Assembly (NCBI GenBank): GCA_022385755.1
Contig: MU278400.1
Coordinates: 1-39,232 of the forward strand
From: Trametopsis cervina
Taxonomy: Eukaryota > Basidiomycota > Agaricomycetes > Polyporales > Irpicaceae
Length of the DNA stretch: 39,232 nucleotides
Direction: 5' to 3'
Numbering within the stretch: the first letter of the stretch is position 1; each line of letters starts with the position of its first letter. Both the position numbers and the translations under genes were made by a program. Shown piece by piece: positions 23,701 to 34,900 of the stretch. The notes beneath the pieces were generated by a model, which ran no database searches, had not been told where the DNA came from, and saw only the letters and a program-made list of their open reading frames with translations.

Positions 23701-25129
23701 GCTGTCTGCTGGGAACCGTTGCGCAGCGGGTGGTGGAACGTTGCTGGTGCGTCAGACCGGTAGTCTTACCATCTGCCGTGCATTTACTCCTTTCCTAGAT
23801 CCACCGCAGTCGCGATGTTCGCCTGGGAAATACCGTCGCACCTTTTGTGGGTACTGTGGACGCGTTAGACCACACCTATGGGCAGCACAGAGACGATGGG
23901 AGAAGGGCTTAGTCAAGGCATCGATGGCGGCAGAAATGGTGCTGTGTCGGCGGGTACTACCGTGCACCTCTCTACGGTACGTTCAGATGGTTCGCATATC
24001 CAAACTCCCTCTCAAACACCTCAAACGCCGCGCAGTGCACGTCAACGATACATTTCTCGTATACACAAACGACTAGCCGAGGGCGCTGCCTCTGCGCGCA
24101 CCAGAACGCGGGTGTATGCGTCATGACGACGACGACGACATTGTCGTCGTACACTCGCGTTTCTCTGCGCTGCGGATGCCGTCTCACGCTATCTCTCATT
24201 ACATCGTCGTCACTTCCTACTGTACAGCCGCCTCTCGCCAGCCAGACGTTGTCGGATACGCAGGTAAAGTCGGATAGGGTGCGTACGGAACGGGACTCAG
24301 ACGGAATAAGACTCAAATGGACATCCACCCGCGCGTATGCCCGCTCATAGACGTCACCTCAATCTCTTTGAACGCAGGAACGTGGTGGACAAGACCATGG
24401 AGACCCATCCGCGGAGGGAGTCAGGAACGACAATGGGCAGGCTCGCGCTCCTCAAATCTGCCGCACACTTCAGCATACCTCGCACACGGTGCCGATGACA
24501 CGACACTGTATGTTGCAAACAAGTGGGGGAAGACGAACGTCGGTTGGAGGCTCTACTCGAGGACGATGGCAGTCGTCAGTGTTGGCATAGGACGTCGATG
24601 CAACAGCACCCACGACCCAGACTCCGGACGGGAGTGTCTCAGGCGCACGTGCGAACGCGCCGTCCGCCCAAAAACAACGTGATGTAGACGGGCTGAGAAC
24701 CGTCAAGGCGATGTCCCGGGGCTGCTTGTAGCGGCTGGTACCCCGAGCGGCTATATATGTCAAAGGACGAACGATGGAGACCACTTGGTCGCGAGCGGAG
24801 TACGTGCTCAGGGAAGGCGTGTGGATTGAAATTGGTAAGCTGTTGGCGGCTGCATATAATGACACTACTACAAGCGATGAGCGCATAACGCGGACTTCGA
24901 GGTATGTATCTTGCGACGATGTCTCACGCCACGTAGTGGCTCACTAAGCCAATACTGATTCAGCTATGACTAGAAGCGTCGCTGCATTTTTGCGGTGTTG
25001 GAAATTGGGACGCTCTGCACTCCAACAACCGCGATGCTTCCCCTCTATCGAGTACACAACTCGATTTCCTACTCGCAACGATTAACGTTCAGCAAACAAC
25101 GCCTCTTGCTGCCAAATTCGTGCGATTGC
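23701..25129. other. Gene-poor spacer between repeat A4 and segment X3
   Basis: No supported gene. A short GAC-repeat run followed by its reverse complement (24126-24150) could fold as a small hairpin. The open frames are not conserved with other parts of the window. Confidence 0.35.
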
Positions 25130-25217
25130 CTACCAGTCCAAGGCCCCACATACTGCCTCAGCATGCCTCAGCTCAGACTGCTCGTTGATTCCCTGTACCG
25201 TTCGTCTCATCAGATTG

Positions 25218-25370
25218 TCAGCACGGTACGTCTCTGAACCGCGCATAAAGCTCGTAGGTATTACATCCAAAACAATACTGCAGGGCCGCCTCCTGCAATT
25301 TCTGGGCCTCTTTTGTGGCATCTGTGGCCACAACGTCTCGCGCAACCGCATACATAAGGGCGTTCAGGAA
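25218..25370 (-). pseudogene. Conserved segment X3 downstream of DUF6535 gene 3
   Basis: The open minus-strand stretch of 51 codons reads FLNALMYAVARDVVATDATK, then EAQKLQEAALQYCF, an amphipathic-helix-like composition. Segment X1 (7318-7533) has ALYAATREAVF in the corresponding place. There is no start codon in a convincing context, and the frame is closed at 25371. A shared plus-strand intron-like pattern lies beside it at 25424-25470 (GTAAGC, CGACTGACATGC, TCACAG; 47 nt), matching 7537-7581. Strand and function are unresolved. It may be a gene remnant carried along in the duplicated module. Confidence 0.4.
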
Positions 25371-25742
25371 TCACAAGAGCGGTGAAGAGTATAGTTTTAG
25401 GATACAAGCGAGCTTAAAAAAAGGTAAGCGAGAGTCCATTGATACGCCGACTGACATGCTCCTCTCACAGATTTTGTGCTGGAGGTTCCAGGATTTGAGG
25501 CATAAAGCGCACTTTCAGCCAACAACAGAGGACCTTCAACATCGTCGGCCAGTAGCGGCACGCATATAGTGCGCATGTACCTTAACTACCAGTAAAAATG
25601 CTCATGTATGTACGATAGTTAATCCCTACGCCTTCGCGGAAACGAAACACGCTAGTGACGCGACCTTTTACAAACGACAGTGTACAGATAGATTTAGGTA
25701 TCTCGTCCGACGTTGTCCGTGTGCGAGTCTGCATACATAAAA

Positions 25743-28700
25743 TCACGGATGATCCCCACCGCCTCCGTCCTCTGTTCCCTCGCGAGAAGACACGTCTGCA
25801 CCCCCGTCTCGAGACTGATCCCCGTCATCATGCCCCACTTCCACGCCGTGTAAAAACCTGCTGTTTCCCGTGCTAAACGTCCTCTCGCTTGTACCTCCCG
25901 TATCCGTTGACTCCGCGGTGTCAATCCTGAATGGCCCAGCAGCGTTCGTTGATTCGTTACCGTCCTGTTCAACATGGGAGCGTATATCTGACGCTCCTTC
26001 GCGCGCAGGTTTGTGAGATGGATTTTCGAGAGGCCGGTCAGGTGCACTACGATGGTCGTATGGTGAGGATGGGAGCGTGATGGTCGACGTGCTGTATGAA
26101 CCGGTAGGGATCTTCCCTACGTCTTCCTCAAGTTGATAGTTGTCAGCTTCATAGACCACGCCAGACGTGTCTGGGGAAGCTGCTGCGGGCCATTAGTTTG
26201 AAGTACACTGACGTTCAAGAATAGCAGACTCACCTGGATGTGTGCCTCCTTCGTCGTCCCCAGACGAGAGATCTTGCGAGGAAGGACCTTGAGTGACAAT
26301 AACGGCCCGCGGGGAAGGTGCGTCAGACGTGGTGGCATCTGGAGCTTGTGCAGGACGTCTCTCAGGTACCTGCTCATCGCGATTGCTGGCATTGCTGCGT
26401 GTGGCGTCCACCTGGCGCGTACCAGCCACATCTTCGATTCTAGCTGTCGTATCTGCAATAAACATCGATCCTTCAGTAGTAACGGTCGTCGCTGATCTCT
26501 CGGAACGGATACACGCTTCATTACCGCTAGGATCAGTGTGTTCGGCCGGAAGTTCGGCGAGGAGAGCCTCTGCCAACCTCTGCGCAGCGGTAGATAGGGC
26601 GTGGAGTGCATCGATGTGAGAGTTCAGGTGGCGCGACGGATTATGGGTACCAGCCGCTGTGACGTTGGGTGCTGACTCGGATGCACTATCGTACAGTGTG
26701 AATTAGCATACAACCAATCAAGAGCTTAGAATACGTACACATTATTCACAGGCAGTGCCATAAATTCTCTACCATTCGCATTCCGCATCTCGATTGAAGC
26801 CTCGATTTGACTGTGCCGATTATCATCGTCGATGGGGACGGGAGAGGCTTCATCGACTGGCGCATCCTCATCCCCAACTACCGAATCACCTGACTGTGAG
26901 GTGCTCACTTCATCGTCGCTCCCCACGTTGGAAATCGCAAGCGGTGTGACAGGTGCATGTGGTATAGCGGTTCCCGTAGTCTGGCTTTGAGCGTTGGCGG
27001 ATAACTCGTCGAGGCGTCGAACGCGCCAGAGTCGAAGGTAAGACTTCTCCTCGTTCCATGGCTCATGAGGGTTGGGATTGATGTGCAGGAGCTCTGAGAT
27101 GAACTCATCCGGGACGTGAGAGTCCTCCGGATTGAACGTCGCGAGCCACGCCGCGTATTCCGCATCGTCGCCCGAGTCGTCAATTCCATCGACATCTTTG
27201 ATCGAGTAAAAACACCTGTTGACAAGGTGCCTGGCAGCATAGGAATCTTCCACCTGAGTCCGCTGCACGAGCTGCGTCAAAGCGTCGAAGATATCGCGCC
27301 AGGCTGGGACCAAGTTCGAAGCCCGGACGTCACGGCGATCATACCATAATGACAAACAGAGACCCCGGCAGAGACTCAGTGCCTTTTCTCCATCAATCTC
27401 GGACGGGGGGTCGGAAGCGAGGGCTGCATTGGCGGTCTTGATGTTCGACAGGCCTGGCCAAGTGAAGAGGTGAGTACGGTTGATGCAGAATGAACAATCA
27501 CGCACCGTCTGCACCAAGCTTACTCAAAGGCACAAGAGACCATGTATGAAGTCGGTAGTTGAAACACGAGATCCAAAATGTTCGCAATGTCTCGCTTGAT
27601 TTGACTGCCACACGTAGGATATCAGGAAAGTCGTCAGTGTGTTCTGCGATGGCTGTCAATTTGACAATGAGCGAGACGGCATTGTCCCACGCCGTTTCAC
27701 GAGAACGACCATTTGATGACCCGCCAGCCGGGGTGGCGATATCCGACTTGAGCCGTTGTGTCAGCCAAGCAACGGTCGGACCGAGTGACTGGCGGTTCAG
27801 CACGATGCTCCATGGCGTGGGTTGCTCTGCTTCAAACGAGTCGGGGACGTGTAATTCGTCGAAGTATACCCCAAGGAACTGCTGCAGTCGCGACAAGGAT
27901 TTGCTGAGATCGAAGTCGGGTCGGTCGAGACGTCGGCAGAGAAGCGCGAGCAGTGATTGTACTACTTGAGCAGATTCTGTGGGTTGGCAGATCCTGCCAA
28001 GCATCGTGCAGTCAGCCTCTGCACAGCGATCGAGCCAGCGGGGGAGGGTAGTCGGTGGTTGCTTGAGCAAGACAGAGAGGCGAAGGGAGAAAGCCCAGCA
28101 TTCTGGCTCTTTATTAGCAGAAACAGACTGAAGAAAGGGCACGGTTTCCCAGAAATACGTCGGCGTTGTTGGGTGGCAGGATTCTACGTGGTCTAGCACA
28201 TTGTGGACCGCTGCCAGTGCGCGGGGCGTCAGATCCCTCAACTCGACAAGCCTCGGCGTGCCTGAAAACATGTCCTGCAACTGGAGCCTGTTGATTACGA
28301 GTGTTTTTGCAAACTCAAGGGCTTCCATCCAGTCGAGATTGCTCTGTCGTACCGCGTGCGATAACGCTGCGTCTGCAACTTCGTCGTTACCGTGTAATTC
28401 GTCCGCGCGGAGTAAGATCTGAAGGTCTTCGGTATTGACCCTCATCGTAGCTGCCTCGTCATGGGGATCCTTCATGCTCTCCAGAGTCCTCTTTGCCCAT
28501 TCACCTAATGGTTGTAATACATTGATCGCGAGCAGTAATAAGGCCGCTATAGGCCATTCGCCTGGGTGCGCACAGGCGGCTGTGAGCAGCTGTAGTATCT
28601 TGACCCAGAGCAGGGGCCAACAGACCGCGGCATTGGCTTTCCACATTCGAAGCTTTGCAGAAATTTTGCCAAGTAGACTAGATCGTCCGGCCCCATCTTC

Positions 28701-29620
28701 ATCTGTAGCCACCAACGTTCCCAGTGTCTTGATCAACAGGTGCTGCAAATAGCCCCGCATGGCGGATATAAGACGGTCGAGTGCCGGAGTCTTGTATGGA
28801 CATTGCACCGAGAAGATGGGAGAGATGGTGGCGGCCACGAAGAAGAATGCCCATGCGGACACAAGGGGAAGCGTCGTATTCTTCACGCTCGAGTGTACGT
28901 CCGCCGTGAAGTAGCAGAGCCCGACAAAAAAAAGGGCGAGGGACATCTGCAAAAGCAAGGGGAGAGCGGATGCGATTTCAAGAACATGCCACTTTTCAAG
29001 TGCAATCCTCCGGAAATGACGAATGCGCATCTTATACATAGCAAATGATGTCTTCGAAGTGGTGTATTGGCGGAGCCACTGCTTGACGAGGAGCGCACCC
29101 GAAGCGGTTGCAAGGCTGGCAACCAGACTAGCAGTCCAAAGGATGTTGACGATGATGGCGTGGTGGGTCGGCTCGAAGTGTGGAAGGGACGTGGGAGCGG
29201 GTGTCGTGCTGTTGATGAAGCTGCCTGTGATGGTGTAACTTGCGGCCTGAATAGACATGCCCATCATGACGAACACCATTGAATCTGCTGGGTTGGCGCT
29301 CAATGAGGAATAGGACATTGCGACGAAACTGGCCAACACGGCGGAGAAAAGACCGATCTGGAAAAGATTTAGTGAGGACACGGATGGCGCACGAGGACAA
29401 GTGGGCTTACAAAGACAAGGAGTGCGTCCATATCCTCTTTGTACCCTTGAATCTCCTCTCTATCAAATTCCTCCACACCGCTCATAACACCTGCCCACCC
29501 AAAGGTCGGGGCGGGGCGGGAGACGACGGGATCGTCTTCCTTGCGCGAGACGACATGAATGGGGTTGTCTTCGGTGCCTAGCGGCGTTTGCGGCGCACCA
29601 CTCGCAGACTGATCTGACAT
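25743..29620 (-). CDS. DUF6535 family membrane protein, gene 3
   Basis: There are five exons: 29620-29411, 29357-27506, 27453-26739, 26685-26234 and 26182-25743, giving 1222 residues. The introns are 53, 52, 53 and 51 nt, GT-AG, phases 0, 1, 2, 1. The start MSDQSASG was chosen by homology. The signature WAGVMSGVEEFDREEIQGY is followed by TM at about 71-88, 138-161, 195-220 and 232-252 (LVKQWLRQY, CYFTADVHSSVKNTT, CPYKTPALDR). Relative to gene 1, exon 2 is 144 nt longer. The extra sequence around residues 285-355 includes two further hydrophobic stretches (about 315-333 and 337-353). Conserved later blocks are GNDEVADAALSHA, LTPRALAAVHNV, WRDIFDALTQLVQ and NPEDSHVPDE. The tail is Ser/Thr/Asp-rich and ends GGGGDHP. 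The last intron has a CAGCAG tandem acceptor, so one alanine is optional. Function is unknown. Confidence 0.87.
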
Positions 29621-30033
29621 GGCGGATGTTGGTCTAGGAGCGGCAGAGTGGGGCTGTGGCGGTGGGGGAGAAGAGAAGGGAGAGGAGGGGAGCTCCGAGG
29701 CGGCGGATATAGCTAGTGTGCACGGTGGAGGAGCGCTGACATGAGGTAAGTGCGCGCATCTCATATGGAACTGGTGACTGACTGCTGCTTGCAGACGTCG
29801 ACTTCATTCGTGCTTCTCTACCTGCGTCTTCCATGCCATTTTGACGTCGGAGTGGATGCGCAACCGTCCTTCTTCGTTGCTCATCGCACACGCATCCGCC
29901 ATGTTGCAGACCCTGTACGAGCATATCAGCAAGCGCGCCTGCCCTTACAAATGATCCAGAGCTCACATCTCGCCAGATGCCGTTAGGACGATGTTCATGA
30001 AAACCGCATACAGCACGGCTGCACAGGACGGAC
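29621..30033 (-). promoter_or_regulatory. 5' flank of DUF6535 gene 3: TATA-like box and divergent exon/intron signature
   Basis: TATA-like GATATA (plus strand 29706-29711, TATATC on the gene strand) lies 91 nt before the ATG. On the plus strand ACATGAGGTAAGTGCG (GT at 29746), CATCTCATATGGAA, GACTGACTGC and CTTGCAG ending at 29794 form a 49-nt intron-like signature. Splicing it would join ATGAG to ACGTCG and open a 54-codon frame ending CPYK, containing LQTLYEHISKRA. The corresponding codons beside gene 2 and in the orphan flank differ mainly at third positions (ACC/ACT, CTG/TTG, TAC/TAT). This hints at a former plus-strand coding exon. It could equally be only a regulatory region. Confidence 0.5.
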
Positions 30034-30041
30034 TTCAACAG
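30034..30041. repeat. Left 8-bp target-site duplication of the hAT element
   Basis: TTCAACAG lies immediately before the terminal inverted repeat and is repeated exactly at 30695-30702. Confidence 0.9.
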
Positions 30042-30694
30042 TAGTGTCGTGTTAGAAATGGTGATGTAAATTACCGTAAGTAAATAATGAATTATTTACA
30101 TAGTAAATTACATATCTTACCGTGATCCTCGAAAAGGCCATGTAAATAAATGTAAATAAAGGTACATCAGTGCGATGCTATACTGAGCGGGAGAAGCCAT
30201 GTGCCTGGGTTTACGTAGCTTGAAAAATCATACAGGTTATTTCATGAGTCGTGTTTTCTCACTCTGGTACCAGGCGAAGACAACACCGACGATGACAATC
30301 ATCCCGTTGAGCACAATACTCGCCAGCTTTTGTACTCCATACCCGAAGAAGCTCCCAGTCCGATGGCAGAAGTAGACGCAGACTGCTCTCGCTGACTCGT
30401 ACACTGGTGAGCCGGACTCTACTACTAACTTGCAAGCCGCGCAGAGCAGCGAAGGGGGCACTGTGAACCGCTGATGCGTTTCGTATCATGAGCCGGGCGT
30501 AGTCATTATTTACTTACCGGCATTTGCTTACCGTAAATTACATTGTTTACCGTAATTTACCGCGGAAAATTCGGCCCGTAGATGCCGGCCCGCCGATGTA
30601 AGAAATGTAATTTACACCGTTTATTTACTTACATCTGGGGCTCGACATTTGTTTACTTACCTTACATCCGCCGGGAATTATCAACACGACACTA
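30042..30694. mobile_element. Non-autonomous hAT-superfamily DNA transposon (653 bp)
   Basis: The ends are perfect 12-bp inverted repeats, TAGTGTCGTGTT at 30042-30053 and its reverse complement at 30683-30694, extended imperfectly inward. They are flanked by the exact 8-bp duplication TTCAACAG. An 8-bp duplication and a terminal repeat beginning TAGTG fit the hAT superfamily. AT-rich subterminal clusters (30063-30162 and 30505-30668) are packed with GTAAATTAC, GTAAGTAAAT and TTATTTAC motifs in both orientations, as expected for transposase-binding arrays. The central 340 bp (30163-30504) lacks these motifs and holds only a 74-codon minus-strand frame of no recognised family. No transposase is encoded, so movement would need one in trans. 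It sits in the upstream flank of gene 3. Confidence 0.88.
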
Positions 30695-30702
30695 TTCAAC
30701 AG
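30695..30702. repeat. Right 8-bp target-site duplication of the hAT element
   Basis: TTCAACAG is identical to 30034-30041 and directly follows the right inverted repeat. Confidence 0.9.
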
Positions 30703-31900
30703 TTAGAGGTCGCTGCAGTGCTCACGCCACAAGGCGGGCGCTTGCTGCTGCGGCTCAGTGGTGCCGTCGGACCGAACCGCAGATCTGGCGCAGCACAAAC
30801 ATGCCGGCGGCTTCAATATGCACGCCTGACGCTTGACGTCGGGCGATCACCACCAGCCCTGCACTTCCAGGCTGCCCCGACAGCCCTCCCAAATGCCTCC
30901 CAAATATTCCTCTCAGCACGCTGCATGCGGTTTATCAGACTCACCTCCTCGTACGCCACTTTAGCAGATGGGGCTGGGGGTCCGGGAGTGGGTTCTTGGT
31001 CGAAAAGGTCATCGAGTGAGTTGCTCTGTTTAGGTTGTCTAATGTTTCTGATTTTACTTAATGCACATTAGCTTGGCCCATCCACGTACGATTACAACCC
31101 GTGTCTTGTGATTACGTCTCTTGATTGCTGCGTGGGTGCGGGAGCGTTTCGTGCGACATCATGGCGCAGTTAGGTCTGTGTTCACGTCGTTCAGGCTGCG
31201 AGGCAACAGTGCGTGTATTATCTGTTCTTCTAGCTAACGGCTGAGCAATGTGATTTGTTTTCACAGGGCGAGGAAGCTTTTCGCCTGATGCGTGCCTCTT
31301 TGCGCTCCGACTGCAGCGTCCCCTCACTCGTGTATCTGTATGGTTAAGGAGCTTATCGCTGCCCTCCACGTTTCTGCCCTGCCACTCATTCCCTCAAGCA
31401 AGCTGCCCGCTGCTGTCCTGAATATACACCGGCTTCGGGCACACTGCATGGTACCATCTCATCTGCATCCCGACTACAGGCCAGGACCCGGTTCCGAAAG
31501 ACCAACTACCCCATCAGTGTTGCACCTGCTCTGTTGCGGTTTTATCGTCGCTCTAACCACTCGCCTCGCCGCTCAAACCGTCATGCTATGCTGGCCACAC
31601 GACCTCGGCTCTCTGGAAGGATCAAACTGCCTCACGCCTCATCGAATGCGCCAATGTTAGCACACATGCCGCAATGTCTGCTAGGAACACTGCATACGGT
31701 GATACTTTGCGCACAGCCTGCAATGCCGCTTGCTCACTTCAGTATCCGACTTGTTTGTGGCCGCGTTATGCAACACATCATCGCCCGGCTTGCACTCAAA
31801 TCAACATGTGGCTCTTGCCCGCCCGTCATCATGAAAGACGTGGCACGCAGGGCCTCTGGGTGCCCCTCGTGGCGACGCTCTTCCTGAGCGGCACTCTGTA
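30703..31900 (+). pseudogene. Degenerate copy of the plus-strand gene/repeat family
   Basis: CTCACGCCACAAGGCGGGCG at 30721 aligns with CTGCGCCACAAAGCGGGCGT at 18431. GTCGAAAAGGTCATCGAGTG at 30998 aligns with TTGAAAAGGCCACTCGGTG at 18634, both followed by AGT-rich donor-like sequence. Similarity fades after about 31400. The position just beyond the gene 3 flank mirrors 18360-18660 beyond the gene 2 flank. No intact reading frame was recognised. Confidence 0.4.
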
Positions 31901-34900
31901 GACTTCGGATACACAAGACAAGGTCGAAAACGAAGAACATAGATGCGGCGTAACGGCGAATTGGATAGTGCTTACCGCTCAGTATGAGATATCTCACATG
32001 ACTTGTATCGGAAACCTTTGTCTTGTCCGACCCCAGCCGCAAACCCTCGCCGTACATCGGGAACACCACCGTAGGAGCTTATAAAATTGAGCCGACTGAT
32101 CCATGTCTCGTATGCAGCACGTCCAGAGTAGGTGCTGTGCGTGATTATCAACGCCTTCATTCAGAACGGTAACGCGTTGCTCGCGACGCCACTTTTCACG
32201 TCCCTGGGAACCATACCTCGGCCGGACAGGCCGTGCAGCGCGAAATATTTCAGAGGTGAAGGGAGGCCGTGTACGGCACGTAAGTCAAGTGTGTTTCGTA
32301 CTCAAACGCTAGGCGTGTCGTTGACGTGCTAACGTGCATTGAGCGTTCAGGTACTTAAGACCCAAAATCCCACTGCCCCGTTTCCTTCCAGGTCCAATGT
32401 GAACAGTGGATACGCGGTAGATGTCAACTCTGTTCATGACAAGCCCATTCTCTTTGGCGGATGCCATGTTGGACCTACAACAGCATCATGAGCCTGCCTT
32501 CTGGAATGCTAAGCACTTCTGAGCCCGGACGCGCGCTCGAAGTACGTCAAATATGTCTCTCCGCGGCTAGAGGAATCCTCCTGCGGTATGTTCCGCCCTC
32601 CTCTTTGCCTTCCGACGAAGGATATGGGTCCGCCGTGAGTCTTTGCACAGGGCACTGTTGCCGCTGATTCCCAGCCTTTTTATTCGTTAAATGGATATGC
32701 CAGCAAGATACCCTGCGACTAATGAGAATATCTGAATTCAGGATCGTCGAAGGTGTTTTTACTCCGCATCGATGTGGAGTCCCGTTTCCCTGCCCAACGC
32801 TCTGTCAAGATCTGCCATGGCGGAACCTAGGAGCACGCTATTGACCAATCGCATAAAACACGGTCTTCTGCGTCGCACGTTGCCAAACAAAGGATTCTTA
32901 ATCTTGTCACATCTCTGACGGCTCGTGAAGAGACTGACCACCGTGCCGCGCCCGTTCGACCTCTTCTTTTCGTCTCTCAACTGCTGTCGCTATGCTCCGC
33001 AGGCCCTTTTGTCCCTTGTCGACGTTCTCCTAAGAGAGACCCGTAGCTGCCCGTTCCTATGCATGTATCTATACTCGGTAGATTCACTGGCAATAAACCG
33101 TAGTAGCAACCGCATATCAATTTCTCATTCACTGACACTACATCGTGGTTATTAAACCGTAACTATTAGTAATGATGCATGACTTGAGAGCGTGCTATAC
33201 TTTTCCGCCGCTCTGGGATTTCTATGCTCATACGACCAACGCTATCCCATTCTCGCGATTGCGGTCAATCATTCCCTGAATGCTGTAGAAGTCCTGCGTC
33301 CTTCTCATCACCCACACACACGGGTTCTACGCATGACCATGCGGCACTTTTCGTGTCTCAAGCGCTCCTCTGGATCCAGCTTGTATATCTTGCCAACAAG
33401 AGAATCCCATCTTGCGCTGAAAACACGCGAACACGGTTAACATGCGGACTCCAATCGCCAAACGTTAGGATGACCGACATCGCGGCACTCCGTCCGCGCC
33501 GTACAGCACATATTAATTTTTGTCTTCGATCCCACGCTGACGCTGGCGTTAACTTGTGGCCTGTCTTCTCTCCTGATCGTCGTACACGCGGCCAGTCATA
33601 TTGCGAGATTCTGTACGGGTGTATCCAGAGGTGCGTAGGCAATCATAGGCAAGACGGGTTTTTCTTACTTATTGTTTGGACCGGTCGTGTTGAAGCATGC
33701 CCATACCAGAAAGCGGCGGGTACAGTGCGAAACGTGCAGAGACCCCCTGGAGACATCTATACTCCTCGGAGGACGTGTGCACCTCCGCTAGCTGTCCGAA
33801 TAGTCGTTCCTGAGTAGTTTCCAGTCATGTCCCTCTTGCCATCGCTCCCGCTGGTTGAGATTGAGCTTGGTTTCGGAACGTCGAGAGTTTCAATAGCAAG
33901 TTAGTGCTCTTGAAAGCCGAACCTATTATTCGATAGTCGCGGCGGTCGGGCCCAGCCTGGCTAATTCCGTTTTGGTGCTTGCGAAATAATCGGCCGTGCT
34001 GTTGCTGCAGCAGACGGAGAAGTTAGTGAAGTTCATCAGCCATTGTATCTCGAATAAGAGAGGATAACTAGAGAGAGTCTCGCGCATTGACGGTGCCAGC
34101 AATTATACAGGGTGTCCGAGCGTTCTGGCGATGAGGGACTTTCAGCCGACAGAAAACTTGGCTTGAGTGGTCGGGAACCCATGATTGCTACGGCTTTCTA
34201 ATAGATGGTTGTAATAAATAGAGTCAAGATTTTAGAACCCGAGCCAGTGTAATGCTTACCGGCTCGCCCACTAGTGTTCAATTAAGATAACTCGGCTCGC
34301 GTTCTTCTGGTCTCAGCTCCAGGTCGCCTGCGTGAGATCTCGCCTGACGTCTGACCATAGGGTTGTCATATCCGGTCGCCTCCTGATCTTGCTCAAGACC
34401 CCTTGCCCGCTCTCCACCATCGCGCTTGCCGGTTACCCAGAGAGTCGCATGCTAGTCAGAGCTTGCGACAGGCGGCGTTCTTAAGGTGTTTGCGATGTCT
34501 GCGGCCCGTGCGACACCTGACCCAGCCGCCTTCCTCACCACGCGTCGTTGCTACACCCTACGGCAGGCACTCCCTGACTCACCAGGTCCTCCGCGAAAAA
34601 GACGCACTGCATGTAGCATCCACGGATTAAAGAGCCGCTCGTGGATCCTTTCTGCGCCCGGCCGTCCTACTTCTTCACAAGGGTCAGTATCAATCGCGTG
34701 GAGTGCAGTCCTACATACAGGGCGGCAAGAAACGGGGCCGAAGCTCTGTGTGACCGCGGTGCGGCTACTGCCCAAACATGGACGCGACTGCACGCAAGAT
34801 GACAACGTATGTGGCGTCTTCACCGTCGCATATAGTCGCGTTTGTGTGATGTGTGGACAACTCATCACGCACACGCAGCTGCTGGTCGTTGGCCATACAC

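Noticed and set aside
24126..24150. GAC repeat followed by GTCGTCGT, a possible hairpin or terminator
   Set aside because: A very short simple-sequence palindrome. In a eukaryotic intergenic region it is expected by chance and has no gene next to it.
33224..33817. 197-codon plus-strand open frame
   Set aside because: Cys/Arg/Pro-rich with no recognisable family, no splice partners and no conservation visible here.
34106..34117. TACAGGGTGTCC, resembling a mariner-type terminal repeat
   Set aside because: No inverted partner and no flanking TA duplication were found nearby.
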